Assembly: GCA_012861695.1 (NCBI GenBank) | Contig: JAAOOA010000116.1 | Location: forward strand, 25,472,970-25,536,969 | Reading direction: 5' to 3' | DNA length: 64,000 nt | DNA from: Trematomus loennbergii | Lineage: Eukaryota; Chordata; Actinopteri; Perciformes; Nototheniidae | Shown: piece after piece, positions 1 to 23,900 of the stretch | Position numbering within the stretch: the first letter of the stretch is position 1 | How the letters are laid out: each line of letters begins with the position of its first letter | Notes under the pieces: generated by a model | The model's input: the letters and a program-made list of their open reading frames with translations, nothing else | Database searches by the model: none | What the model was told of the DNA's origin: nothing | Program-made: the position numbers and the translations under genes

Positions 1-404
1 CTCTCGCTGTGAAGTAAACGGTGACTGTAAAAACTATACTGCGCATGCTCAGAGTATTTTGTAATGTAATGTGTGTGGCAAAAAAATAATGACCAGAGGG
101 GCACGGAGCTGCCATCCCCACCATACGTCATCTCAAATAATTCAGAGCTGATTGGCTGTAAGTACGTGTGCCGCGAAAAGTGTGGTGCTTGAAGAGGAGA
201 CGAGAGAGCTGCAGTGGCGCGTCCTAAAACCAGGAAGTAAGCACAAAAAAGCAATGAGATTTCTCCAGAGGATTTTAGAAAATAGCTCGAAATAAGATCT
301 GTGGGAAACGTACCTGTTAGATAAATGCACGTTTTGATTAGCCGGATAACATCCACATGTCTACCTACTTTTATAATTTTTTTTATCATAAATCTATGGA
401 TTAG

Positions 405-514
405 ATTTATGATAGACTTTTGAAACTACAAGAAGATAAGGAGGACTTTTACAAAAAAGTAATAGAAATGTTTGTCCAGAAGGATAGGCAAATGGACTTC
501 ATCTTCAAGTCAAG
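405..514 (+). other. Candidate exon, coiled-coil-like, unassigned
   Basis: Open in one frame from an AG at 403-404 to an AGGTAAGA donor, reading IYDRLLKLQEDKEDFYKKV then MFVQKDRQMDFIFKS in phase 2. No family recognised. The putative acceptor lies inside a perfect 13-bp-arm hairpin (384-396 with 402-414), so this could be a repeat fragment rather than a gene. Confidence 0.2.
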
Positions 515-924
515 GTAAGACCGCCATTTTATTGAAAATGGGATCTTACTAAGAGAGAACAATTCAATATTTAAATGATAAAATTACATTTTTTGGGTAT
601 CCTTTTGTTGAACTGTCTGTTTAAAATTAATCGAAGCATCAGACAAAAAAAGCTTTTGAAAATAATATTATATTTTGGTTTAGGTCAAAATATAATATTT
701 GTAAACCTGAAGAGTCAGTGCCAGTGCCTCACCAGCCATGAACCTCACTGCACGTCACTGCAGAAGCTTATATATAGACATCTAAGTTTTTTGTGCCCCA
801 CCACTTTTGTACATATAAAAACGCCACTGATGATTTCACATTTGCCGTTTCCTTCCAGGGCATGAAGGGATTTCTCCCCTGGAACTCGGGCATTTGGTTG
901 CGCAAGATCCAAGCGTCAATCCGT

Positions 925-1087
925 AGCAATGTGCTGAGCATCGCTGGTTGCTTCTGTTTGAAAGTGCTTCCTTTCTGCAGGGTGCCAAAAATGTGACATG
1001 GCCTGGAGAAAAGTCGCCATGTCACAAGTTGAGTAGGAATCTTTCGACGTCAATGCCTTTCAATCAAAGAATGAGGAATACTTTTAA
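925..1087 (+). repeat. 163-bp segment duplicated at 34048-34210
   Basis: Reads identically, as far as I can see, to 34048-34210 in the gene B 3' UTR. At its right end a TTAA (1084-1087) carries a TTAA-type MITE, whereas the other copy keeps the empty site. Confidence 0.8.
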
Positions 1088-1225
1088 AGGTAGGGTAGGT
1101 AAGTTTGAGAAACCGGCTCGAGATACACTTTTGTTATATTCCATGGAATGCTCTTAACATCCCGATAGCAATGAATATCTTAAGTGCTTTGACAAAAAAT
1201 CCATAAAAAATGTCATCTATGGTCA
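1088..1225 (+). mobile_element. Fragment of AGGTGGGG-type TTAA MITE
   Basis: Starts at TTAA with AGGTAGGGTAGGTAAG and matches the left part of the complete copy at 55115-55495 (GAGAAACCGGCTCGAG then CCATGGAATGCTC). The right end is missing. Confidence 0.7.
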
Positions 1226-1642
1226 ATGTTGGACTGCTGTTATAGACCACTATAACTAACAACATGCACTTGAAATGTCAATTCTATTTAGATAAAAATG
1301 AAGATGTTGTGGAATATCAAGTTTTGCCTGATTTGCTGCTTAGAAAGTAAACATGTTATCAACCAGCTGGGAACTGGATCACTAGCACCAAAAACCTCAA
1401 ATGACACTAAAGTGAAGATTCCATATTGCAGCTTTAAATCATTTTTTCTTCACTTCTGCAGTGAAATGAGGTGTCACTCAAAAGCCTCTCTGGGGGATAA
1501 TTCCAATATCACAGAAAAAGTGTAAAACATATCAGAGGATAACACATGACCGTTTACACTGATCCCCAGGGTCTGGACCTTCTCGTTGTCTGTGCATAAA
1601 GGCTTATGTAATGGAGAGCTGCGTTTTTACCCTTTCTTTCAG

Positions 1643-1727
1643 CGCCCTCTTGTGGCCACTGCACCAGTTACAAGGCAAAATGCTCTGCTCAGCCTGGAAA
1701 ACACCGAGTGACGTTTGGTAAGTGCAC
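1643..1727 (+). other. Candidate small exon or 5' leader exon
   Basis: Bounded by a strong polypyrimidine acceptor (ACCCTTTCTTTCAG) and a GTAAGT donor, 85 bases. It could be a non-coding leader exon of gene A or part of an unseen upstream gene. No protein similarity recognised. Confidence 0.2.
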
Positions 1728-1869
1728 ACACAAGACGTTTGTCATCACGTCAGATGGAGACTACAACATATAATTATAGGGACCACTTTTTAAAAGCCAT
1801 ATCTAATACAACAATTTTCCATTATGTAAAATGATATCCATGCTGACCATTATGCTTAGCCTACCTGCT

Positions 1870-2430
1870 GACAGTGGTGTAATGTAACTAAGTACATTTA
1901 CTAAAGCACTGTACTTAAAGGTGGGGTTGGTAATTCACTTCAGAAACACTTATTGAAAAACACTATTTTTTTACATGATACTACTTTATACTTTTACTCC
2001 ACTGCGTCTTGTTGTCAAATATTGTAATGTTTACACTGCTTAATTTTTTTTAACATATTAAGTTTAATTTGCAGATTTAATTTAATAAACAAATATAAAT
2101 CTACACATACATTATCATAATTTATAATAGGCTAAGCTACCCATTGTATAAAGTAATTCAAATAAACCCCACCTTTACCGGGTACAAATTATTATTTTAT
2201 TTAAATTATTGGGTCATTAATTTAAATAAAATAATAAAAAATATCTGGTACTTAAATGTGCCTTTCTGCATGAAAAGTACTTTTACTTTTGGTACTTAAA
2301 ATATATTTTGATGCTAATAATGTTTTACTTTTACTTAAGTACTGTACACATTTGAATGCACTACTTTTATTTGTAACTGAATATTTGTACACTGTAGTAT
2401 TGCTACTTTTACTTAAGTAAATAATCTGAG
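1870..2430 (+). repeat. TACTTAAGTA-rich interspersed repeat
   Basis: Opens GTGGTGTAATGTAACTAAGT and is dense in short TACTT/AAGTA words. Copies recur at 3180, 10450, 35690, 36470, 54192, 58613 and 59205 in both orientations. Probably a non-autonomous element family common in percomorph fish. Confidence 0.65.
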
Positions 2431-3179
2431 TACATGCTAATAAGGTATTACATAAATATGAGATAATAAGATCAGCTAAAGTTGGTAACATTACATAGAC
2501 ACAGAAAGGTATAATAAGTGGTACTTTAATACATCGAAAGCCATGGGAATTAAATGTATAAAAGATTTTACAGAACGATTCAATGAACCGTATATGACAC
2601 ACCTACGCTACAGTAAATTCCTTTTGTATTTTCACTGACATGTTGCAACCATAGACTGTATATATAAAGGTTGCAACAGGTATTTAAGACTTTTACATTG
2701 AAGGCGCGACAGGAAGTAGATGTGTCTTCAGTGTATTCTGACGTCACTGTGGGCACACTATTGACAGTACGTACATTTCGCTTTTCTTTGTTGGACATTG
2801 AAACGACTGTCAGCAGCGGTGTGTCGGTGAGTGTTAACTGAAGAGTCAATGTCATGGAGGGGATGTTAGTTCGTGTTTTATCTATAAGTTAACAGTACTG
2901 TTTATAAGAGTTAAACAAAACAGAAATGCCACTCAGCCTGCCAGTGCTCTGTAAATGCGGATCAACCTGTATTTACTATGACTAGGAGAACAACTGTAAG
3001 CTAATACAGCAACTAAGTTAGCATTGAACTTCCTCAGAAGATAAGCGCTAATGTAAAGTGTATTACTAATAATACGTTGTGTTTCCCTTTATGTTAGAAT
3101 TAAGTTAAGTTCACTTTTTGTTGATCAGTTATGCCAGCCTAAACTCTGTTAAAAAAAAAACTCCATAGCCAGTATTTGG
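2431..3179. other. Possible gene A promoter region
   Basis: No coding exon seen. Around 2776-2830 there is an IRF-like TTTCGCTTTTC on the plus strand and a GGTGAGTG donor at ~2827, so a non-coding first exon of gene A could lie here. Speculative. Confidence 0.2.
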
Positions 3180-3990
3180 GACATTATTATGATATACAGT
3201 GGTGTCATCATATTTACCGAAGTATTGCACTTTAGTAATGTTTTGACATACTTATTTGAGTATATCAATTTAATGCTATTTCAAACTTTTCAGACTACAT
3301 TTCAGAGGTGATTGTTTTACTATTTACTCCATTACATTTATTTAACACTCAGTTACTACGTAGTTATTTTGTACATGTCAAACACATGATATGATGATAT
3401 GGTAAAATGCAGTACTGTAATTCAAACTATATCTAAATATCTACATTTGTATTTTGAAATAAGCCATAGTTCAGATAGAGTACTTCTACTTTTTGTACTT
3501 TAAGTATATTTCAATGCTAATAATGTACTGTACTTTTACTTAAGTAAAGTACTTCTTCCAACACTGCTAGTACTAGTACTCATGAGCCTCATGTGATTGT
3601 CTACATTGCGTGAGCTTAAATAAACTACATTTTAAGCTTTAAAAAAAAGAATGGAAAGAGTATTTTTGAATACATAAAAACAGAATAATATAACATTATC
3701 TTATAATGAAATACTTTAAGAGAGCCATTCTGCATAAAGGGTACTTTTAGTTTTGATACTTTCAGTACATTTGGTTGATAATACTTCTGCACTTGATGTT
3801 ACTGGCCATTATGCAAAATTAGTTATTTTACTTTTTGTGTTTTGAGTACATTTTGATCCTGATACTTTTGTATTTTTACTCAGTAAAAGTCTGAATTCCG
3901 GATTCTTACTTGTAATGGAGTATTTAAAAACCTTAGTATTTTATTTTGCTGATGTAAAGGATCAGAGTACTTTATCCACCTCTGCCTGTT
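3180..3990 (+). repeat. TACTTAAGTA-rich repeat, degenerate copies
   Basis: Same word composition as 1870-2430 in at least two degraded tandem stretches, immediately upstream of gene A exon 1. Confidence 0.55.
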
Positions 3991-4055
3991 TACCATGTAA
4001 GTGAGTTGTTCACACCTGATCTAAGGATCCCTGTGCTCTGTTCTCCACAGTAACC

Positions 4056-4103
4056 ATGCCGTGTACGGAGGCTGAGACACACACACTGCCCGGGCCTTTG
4101 TGA
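4056..4103 (+). promoter_or_regulatory. Upstream ORF in gene A leader
   Basis: MPCTEAETHTLPGPL then TGA, directly after an acceptor-like TCTCCACAG and 7 bases before the gene A start. If the acceptor is used, this uORF would precede the receptor in the mRNA and could lower its translation. Confidence 0.5.
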
Positions 4104-4110
4104 GGAAAGG

Positions 4111-15467
<11,357 letters not shown>

Positions 15468-15533
15468 TGATGTGTTGCGCTGTGTGTGAAAAGGGGCCTG
15501 AACAAGGCTATTTCTTGCAGCTTTTAAAGTGAC

Positions 15534-15539
15534 ATTAAA
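15534..15539 (+). terminator. Probable poly(A) signal of gene A (ATTAAA)
   Basis: First poly(A)-signal variant after the gene A stop, 67 bases downstream. No canonical AATAAA lies nearby before the LINE at ~15955. Confidence 0.35.
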
Positions 15540-15954
15540 ATAATAATATATAGTATAGTATAACTTGAGCTTAACTAATGATTTGTTTCTGCTTTACTGA
15601 GGATAAGGTCATCTGTGGTGCCTCTTACACACGTCTCTGTACATCTATGGGCAGGGAAGCTCCTCTGCTCCATGTCTCAGGGCAAATAGAAACAGCATCA
15701 TTGTGGTGTCATCTCTAATGTCACATCAGAGCAACAGTGGACCATTTCTGATGTTATTGTTGTTTGCACTATAGACTGTTCTCCTGTTACAGAGCTTTAC
15801 TTCGATATATTTAAATTGTAGACCAGAAGGAGAAATCCACCAGGCAAATCACACCCTGTTAATGGTCATTAAGTGCATTCCTTTGTATTTGAGGTAACTG
15901 AAATGTTTTAAATGTAGTTGGCTGCTGTTGTTTTGGTGCTCTATTTTTCTATTC

Positions 15955-17432
15955 GTAAGAACAAAAGGCCAGACACAACACATCCATACAGCTCTCCTGC
16001 AGCATTGGGCTGATTTGAAAGCGAGTTGTTCTCGTCCAAACCACAGCACTGAGACTGCTCTTGTAAAGGTCTTCAATGACATCCACTTAAACACAGACAG
16101 TGGCAGAACTTCAGTGTTAGTATTATTAGATCTCAGTGCTGCGTTTGACACTGTTGACCACAACATATTACTAGACCGACTAGAAAACTGGGTGGGACTT
16201 TCGGCAACAGTTCTAAATTGGTTTGAGTCCTACTTAAAGGACAGAAAAAACTTTGTTTCTATAGGTAAATACACATCTGAGTTGACAAATATGACATGTG
16301 GGGTACCTCAAGGCTCCATCTTGGGGCCTCTTCTCTTTAACATCTACATGCTACCACTGGCTCAGATAATGAAAAACAACAAAATAAGTTACCATAGCTA
16401 TGCGGATGACACACAAATTTACGTAACAATTTCACCAGGAGATTATGCTCCAATTCAAACACTGAGTAAGTGCATTGAACAAATCAATGACTGGATGTGT
16501 CAGAACTTTCTCCAATTAAACAAAGATAAAACTGAGGTAATGGTTTTTGGAGCCAAGGCAGAACGTATAAAAGTTAGCGCTGAGCTTCAGTCTGCAATGT
16601 TCAAAACAACAGATAAAGCCAGAAATCTAGGTGTAGTCATGGACTCTGACCTGAGTTTCAACAGTCACATTAAAACAGTTACTAAATCAGCCTACTATCA
16701 CCTAAAGAACATATCTAGGATTAAAGGACTAATGTCACAGCAGGATTTGGAAAAACTTGTCCATGCTTTTATCTTCAGTAGACTCGACTACTGCAATGGT
16801 GTCTTTACAGGCCTCACTAAAAAATCTATTAGAAAGCTGCAGCTAATTCAGAACGCCGCTGCTCGAGTCCTCACTAACACTAAGAAAGTGGATCACATCA
16901 CTCCTGTTCTGAAGTCCTTACACTGGCTTCCTGTGTGTCAAAGAATAGATTTCAAAATATTGTTGCTGGTTTATAAAGCTTTGAATGGTTTAGGCCCAAA
17001 ATACATGTCTGACCTACTGCTAAATTATGAACCATCCAGAACTCTCAGGTCTTCAGGGACTGGTCAGCTTTCTGTCCCCAGAGTCAGAACTAAACATGGA
17101 GAAGCAGCATTCAGTTATTATGCTCCAAATATCTGGAACAAACTCCCAGAAACCTGCAGGTCCGCTGCAACTCTTACTACTTTTAAATCCAGGCTGAAGA
17201 CTTTTCTTTTTGCCGCTGCTTTTAATTGAACTATTCACATCTTAAACTGCACTGTAACTTTTAACTTTTATCCATGTATTTTTTCTTTTAATGTTTATTT
17301 TATTATCTTTTCTTTTTAATGACTGATTTTAAATGCCATTTTTAAAATGTCTTCCATTTTTGTAAAGCACTTTGAATTACCTTGTGTTGAAAGGTGCTAT
17401 ATAAATAAACTTGCCTTGCCTTGCCTTGCCTA
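15955..17432 (+). mobile_element. 5'-truncated L2-type LINE with reverse transcriptase
   Basis: An intact reading frame ends at 17229. It covers reverse transcriptase motifs LLDLSAAFDTVDH, GVPQGSILGPLLF and the catalytic YADD, then the usual C-terminal LHWLPVCQRIDFKILLLVYK and WNKLPE segments. It lacks endonuclease and ORF1. The 3' end is AAAGGTGCTATATAAATAAA followed by (TTGCC)n, typical of L2 elements. Inserted just downstream of gene A in the same orientation. Confidence 0.9.
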
Positions 17433-18900
17433 AACATCTAAGTAAAAAATATGAAACTTTACTGAGAGCTTCGATACATCCCACCTATGGATATAAAACT
17501 TCCCGAAAAGTCAACATAAAAAGATACCTCACATAAGCTAAAGTTAAATAGACATTTGGACTTGTCCCAGTATGGCATTGTGTCACTGAACCAGCATGAA
17601 CATTACCACCACTGAAGCACATCATTGGCATTTTCCACAAACTTATAATTTAAACCTTGATTTTGTTTTGTTCAAAAGGCCAACTTTCAATCCCTCATTA
17701 AAACTCAACTCTTCAATCATGCCACCAGTGTATGAATGTGTGTGTGCATGGGTGGATGCTGGCTTTTGTTGTAATGGACTTTGAGTGGTTGCAAAGACTA
17801 GAAAAGGACTTTATAAATACAGTCTGTGAACCATAATGTGAATGTCCCCTGGATGGACATTTTCCAAAATATTGTGAAAAGTTTAGGAAATCTAGAGCTG
17901 TGTCCCAATGATTTACTACATGTATGTTCTCCCTTGGAAAATGACCAACTTACACAGTATTCATCCTAACAAATATGTTTGCTCTGTGTCATGTTAATGT
18001 TTAACAATGCATAACATTGTTAAACCAGGCAATACTATGGGCAATGCACTCTATTCCAAAGTCGCAGTTTGAAAATGAACAGTTGGTGCACATCTTTTTA
18101 ATTGTATTATTTTTCCTGTTTGTACGATGAGGTATGTTGATGTTATTGTATACTAATAACTAAATAAGCGGCAATATATTTGGTATTTAGGCCTAGTATT
18201 CACTGTATAAAATGAGTATGTGGTATTGGATTGGAACACAGCCTAATGAAGGATTGATCAGGCAGCTGGAAAGACACCAGCAAAAAATAATGGTGTGAAA
18301 AACCATGTGTTTTCTGTTCTCACATTGATATTGCATGCGTGTGTTTATAGATTAATGTTTCAGACCACTGATGCGTCATTCTAGAATAATTCTTGACTCC
18401 ATGCTTTAAAAACAAGTTGAAAAAGGTACACAAACAGCAGTCCTATGACTTTACTTCTTCTAGGCCATGTGATTTCCTATCAACAGCCTCGTCAGATGCT
18501 ACGTTCACGTAACGACGGACAAATTCAATTCACCTCTAGAAGCAAAGTAAAGTTGCAAGTAACATTTTTTATTGTGTGTTTTACAATAAATTGGGGGGAA
18601 ATAACATAACTTAAGATGTAGTATTATCACGTATCTAAGAGAAGATGTAGTCTTATCACCACCTGACAGCGTGAGAGTGAATGCTGTTTTTCTTTTTTAT
18701 TCGTTATCGATATTTTTGTCCTCACTTTACGTTGTATGTTATCGCTGTCCAATTAAAAATGCCAACTTTTGTACTGAAATAACAAAGAACATTCCTGATG
18801 TATTTATTAATTCTTCCAATTAAAGGAACCTATTTCTGAAAACGCTTTATTATTGTTTTGTGTGACTATTTCGAAGGTATCCTGTCAGTGTGGCAAACTG
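17433..18900. other. Intergenic A-B, no gene seen
   Basis: 17680-17835 ends like a LINE 3' tail (GACTTTATAAATACAGTC). The rest has no recognised exon. A non-coding first exon of gene B may end at the GTAACT donor near 19001. Confidence 0.4.
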
Positions 18901-19903
18901 AACTCAAGTTCCTGAAGGCAGCATGAACAGCTGCAGTTTGTATGCGCCGTCCACCACACCGCTGTCTGTCAAAGCTGGAGAAACACGTTCTCAGGACAGG
19001 TAACTGTAATATCTAACTGTTGTATGTTAAGAACTGTTTGTAGCTGTGACCTTACGACTCTTCTAAAAGCTTTAGATCGCTACATGCTGATACAGTCATT
19101 GCTAGTCCATGAGTTAGCTAAAGTAAGCTAACGATAAATACATTTCCGGCTAGGGGCTGCCTTGAGAAAAACACAAATAAGACCAACTGAGTTACATTTA
19201 ACAAGATAGCGTTATATGTATTAAGAATTCATTCATTTGTAAATAAGGGGACGTTCAACTGTGTATATAAGCTAACTAAGCCGGTACAAAGGCAAAGTGA
19301 AAGTATTTTTGAACTCACAGTGACGTTTCGATATGAAAGTAAACTGGTATAACAGTAACCTGGCGTAATGTGGAAATGTTACCTTCGATTGATTGATTGA
19401 TTGATTGAAAAGTTTATTAACAGCTTGTATATTGGGTACAGTACAGTACATCTCAAAACATACAATTGTTAAGGGGATGCAGACCAGAGAAAGACTTTCG
19501 TCTTGTTTACATCAGGGTCCCCCATTTCCAATTCATCATATCATTTAAGACATATAAGACATATTTGACATACAGATGGCTTATTTACAATTTACATACA
19601 GGTGGTTTTTTTCATACAGATGGCTTATTTACAATTTTCATTTTAGATTTTGCAATGCTCTCCCCCGAAGGTGCTTCAATTGTGACTAGGGTTATTTACG
19701 GTAAGTCTAACGTTAACTGCACATGGTGTCAGTGTGAAATAGAAAATAGTTTGCTACCCACCTGATATTCATCACATTACATTCATTTCTCAGACAATTT
19801 TGTCCTAAGCAAGTTCTGATAATTGTACTAACAACACGATATGATACATTTGATTTGACTAAAAGGCTGCTGTAGTAACTGCAGCTGATGGAGGGGGGGA
19901 AGC

Positions 19904-19967
19904 ATGACCGCTCTCCTGTGGATGCTCGCGCTGCTGCCTAGCGTGCTGCTGTCTCGCGTGCTGCCAG
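19904..19967 (+). CDS. crfb5: Gene B exon 1, signal peptide
   Basis: ATG at 19904 opens [21 protein letters not shown], a clear leader, with phase 1 out at GGTGAG. A plausible non-coding upstream exon ends at a GTAACT donor near 19001. Confidence 0.8.
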
Positions 19968-20911
19968 GTGAGGACACATGGTTTAGTAAAGTTTGTGACA
20001 TTTTTGTGAGATGTTTGACATATGATCCAGCTTTAATTACAGTTTTGGGTCATGCATTATTATACGGTACATTTTACTAGTATATATATTATATTGTATT
20101 AAGTATAATTATATGCTGTAGTGTAGACAGACTTTGATACCATTGTGGAGTTCACCTTTAATACATCTCTGGATAACACAGAAAGTGTAGATTCAGTTGT
20201 TAACAAATCGAATAACTTTTTTTTTTAATGCCAACACTTAGTATGTATATTTGAGGTGCATTTTAGATATGAATCTGCTATACTGTATGTATATACATTT
20301 AATGCCCGTTTATTTGTATTACAGCTATGATTAAACTCCCCTCGCCTGTCAACATAAACCTGACCTCAAGCCATTTCAAACACGAGTTGAGATGGGAGCC
20401 TGGACCAGGGACACCCACAGGAGTCTACTTCCATGTTGCTGTAACGACAGACAGGTGGGTTTCATCAGTGTTTGTTATAGTTTATTGTATGTATATTAAC
20501 TGTGAGTCTTTATAGAATCAGCCGGTTGCAGGCTTATTGATGCGTTCTGTTTGTGTTACAACAGAAAAGCATTACAGATGTTGGTCAGAGTTTGTACAAA
20601 GACACACACACACAAAGATGTTTGTGAAGAGACGTGTACTAAAGTGCAGTTTTAAGTCATAATCCATTTAGTGTTCCAAGCAGGCTAGAATACATGTTTA
20701 CGCTTAAACCATCAGGTCATACAATCATTCACAGTCCGATATCAGCCAAATGTCACAGATAGTGACATCAGGGTAGTTTTCTGTTCTTCTCCTTTTGTTT
20801 ACAGCAGTCAGCGTACAGCTGGCTCTTTACCAGTTCAGTTTTATACATGTGTATTATGATTCAAATATTAAAACAAATGCTTTGTAATTTCTATTGGGAC
20901 TAAAATAGATG

Positions 20912-20945
<34 letters not shown>

Positions 20946-23900
20946 TAGACATTACATTTTACATTACTGTACATTTTACATTACATGTTACTTGTTAGAC
21001 GCTTTTATCCAAAGCGACGACAGACAGATGGATGGGGATGGACGGAGGATGGTGGATGGGGGGGGATGGATGGAAGGATGGATGGAGGGATGGATGGAGG
21101 GATGGATGGATGGATACTTTATTCATCCGAAATTGGGAAATTAGGGATAAGCAAGCAAGTAACCCTAAAGACATTATGCATAATAAGGTGGAGAATTGAT
21201 TTGAGTAGATTTAAAGGACACCTATCATGCTATATTTAAATGATATATTGTAGGGCCATACCTATATAAGGTATATTTATACGTTTCTGTTTTCAAAATA
21301 CCAAACAGATCATGCATTTTAGCCATGCCTCATTTCGCTCTATTTGCTGTTCTCCAGCACTGTTTTTGCAGGGGGCTGATTCTGTGAGCTGCAGCTGACC
21401 ACGCCCCCCTGCAGGAGAGGGGAGCGTGCTCTGATCAAGTCAGAAGAGGGGGAGAAAAATAGATCTCCGTCCTCCGTGTTTTATTATAGCCTATTATTAT
21501 ATAGAGTCGTTATTCATTTGTTTTAAAGCTCAATAAATAACAAAGAAGACCTTTGACCGGCACTTTTCTAATTTTGTCCGGAAGATTTAAACTTTAACGG
21601 ACATCTTGACCGGCGAAAGAAACTGAAACTGAAACTCTGCCGCACGGTCCCCTCGTTCCTTGGAAGAGGCGGAGAGGTGGGTGTTTGTCATCTGCTGGTG
21701 GACTAACCGGAGAGAATTACAGTGCTTGCCTCGATGGGGAGGGATTGCATTGAATTAAAGCAGCGGGAGCAAACGCTTGCATCTCCAGCGCTTTCGAGCG
21801 GCAATGGCCGGCCGTGGCCCAACCCCACATTCCCCTGATAGGTGGAGAGTTGGCCCAATAGCCGTAGCGCCACTTTCCTGATGTCAGGACAGTGTTCAAA
21901 TCTGGATCAGTTTTTATCAGATCTGTTGCAGCCCCTTTTTTAGAGATTTGGGTATGGAGGAAAATGGAGAGGGTTGTGTTTTCTGACACTTGGTGAGTTC
22001 CCTGGAACACCGGGGACACATATTCATGTATGAAAGACGTACAAAAGTGCATTTTGCATGATAGGTCCCCTTTAAGGTAATTTTAAAAAACTTTTTCAAA
22101 CAGCAGTCAATGCTGGAAGGTCGCACCAATGGTACTACTTACAAATGCTATTGTCTGAAATATTAGAAGATTATCTTAATAAAATATGGTTAGACTGAAA
22201 GTGTAGGCGTCACGTTATTGACCTTCATATGTTGACAATGACTTTTTTGCGGTGAGAAAGCATACTGCTGTCAAAAGTGGTGTCTTGTGGCCTCCTAAGG
22301 TCTGCTCCTCTCCTCCTCTGGTCCTGCAGGGGGACTCTCTGGGTGCCAGTGGCCGGCTGCCAGCATGTCCAGTCCCCTCTGGTTTGCAACCTGACAAAGG
22401 CCTTCTCCGTCCGGGATCAGAAGTACTTCACCAGGATCTCAGCACTGCTGGACTCACAGCCAGCCACCGTTGTCATACTCCCTGTATTTGAGCCCATCAA
22501 AAACAGTAAGTTGCAACGCTCTGAATTTAGATGTTGAATTAAAGGACTAATAATGGAGATGGCGTCTAGAGATGCCTCTTCCTTTCTTCCTGCCACCCCA
22601 TCATGTTCTCTCCATTTGAACTTCTGTTTCTCTTCCTTTGAAGCAGAGAATATCAGCCCATTGCATTTCCTTTTCCCTTTTTCTTCTTTATGACCTTGGT
22701 TGTGGCATTCCTGAACCGACTTGTTAAGTTCTTTGGATTTTTCATGTTCTTTGATATATTCCTCCGCTACTAATAAGTTATAAATACGTTTTAGCTACAG
22801 GTTCCTCTAATTCGAAGACTGACTAAATAAATCAGGAATGTGTTTTGCTGTTTCGGTACAAAAGCTTGCATTTTCAATTTGGACAGCGTTAACATGCAAC
22901 ATAAAAACAAGACACACACCAAAATAACAGTAACAAATACATTAAGGCTGCATCTACACAGAGACGAAATGGAGAACGAACCGAATTCGATATAAAAAAA
23001 GTATTCCGTCCACATGGAATCGGCTCAATAAACGTGTCCGTCCACACGAGACCACTCAACCCGCTGGAGACGCTGTAGTACATATGCCGGGCCTGTAAGT
23101 GGCGCTGTACTTCCGCCACAAAATACACCAAAAGCAGCGAAGAAGAACCCCCCCCCCCCGAGCATGGTTGCCATGGTTGCCTGGTTGCCCTTCTGTTTAT
23201 TCTCCGCGGTGGATTTAGCAACATGTAGTTCATGTAGTTCTCCATGTCCACTTGTTGCTGATGGTTGTGGTAGAGGAGCTGTAGATTTTCCACTAACATG
23301 ACCATGCTACAGCAGTGAGCAGCAGAGGTGGGGAGAGAGGCAGGGCTCTGGCTGTTTCTCTTTTTTCCCTCCCCGAGGCGAGCGTGTGCTCCTGCTGTAA
23401 AAGGCAGGTGCACCCGCTGCCACTGTAACTCTGAGCCTGGCTCCCGAGCAGGACGTTCTCCCCGGTAGTCCACCAGCAGATGAAAAACACCCACCTCTCC
23501 GCCTCTTCCAAGGGACGAGGGAACCGTGCGGGGGGGTGTGCTGGAGGCTCCTGCTGGGTGCACTGTCCTGCGAGATACCGGGACCTAGCTCGAAACACTC
23601 GGAACACTGTTGTGTTGTTGTTGGCGAAACACATCAGCAATGACGCGTGTGACGCTGGGGGTGAGCAGGAGAGGTGGGGAGAGGCGGGGCTATGGCGTAC
23701 ACACGGAGCCGTTTGGCCCCCCAGAGCGTTCCGTCCGCAGACCTACCCACCTTGGGACCCGTTACCGTTTGAGGGCTCAGTTGTTATTTTTCAATTTCAT
23801 GTTAAAATGTGTGTGGGTGTGTATCCCCAGTAAGCTCAGTAAGGTCCTTCAGTTCGCCTACTGTTACAGACCTGCTGCAGTGCAGCACACACTGAATATA

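Noticed and set aside
768..1025. Minus-strand open frame sharing its start with one near 33966-34148
   Set aside because: Similarity is fully explained by the 163-bp DNA duplication; no protein family signal.
22889..23563. 224-codon minus-strand open frame in gene B intron 3
   Set aside because: Lies in GC-rich repeated DNA, has no recognisable domain, and shares segments with a TTAA element.
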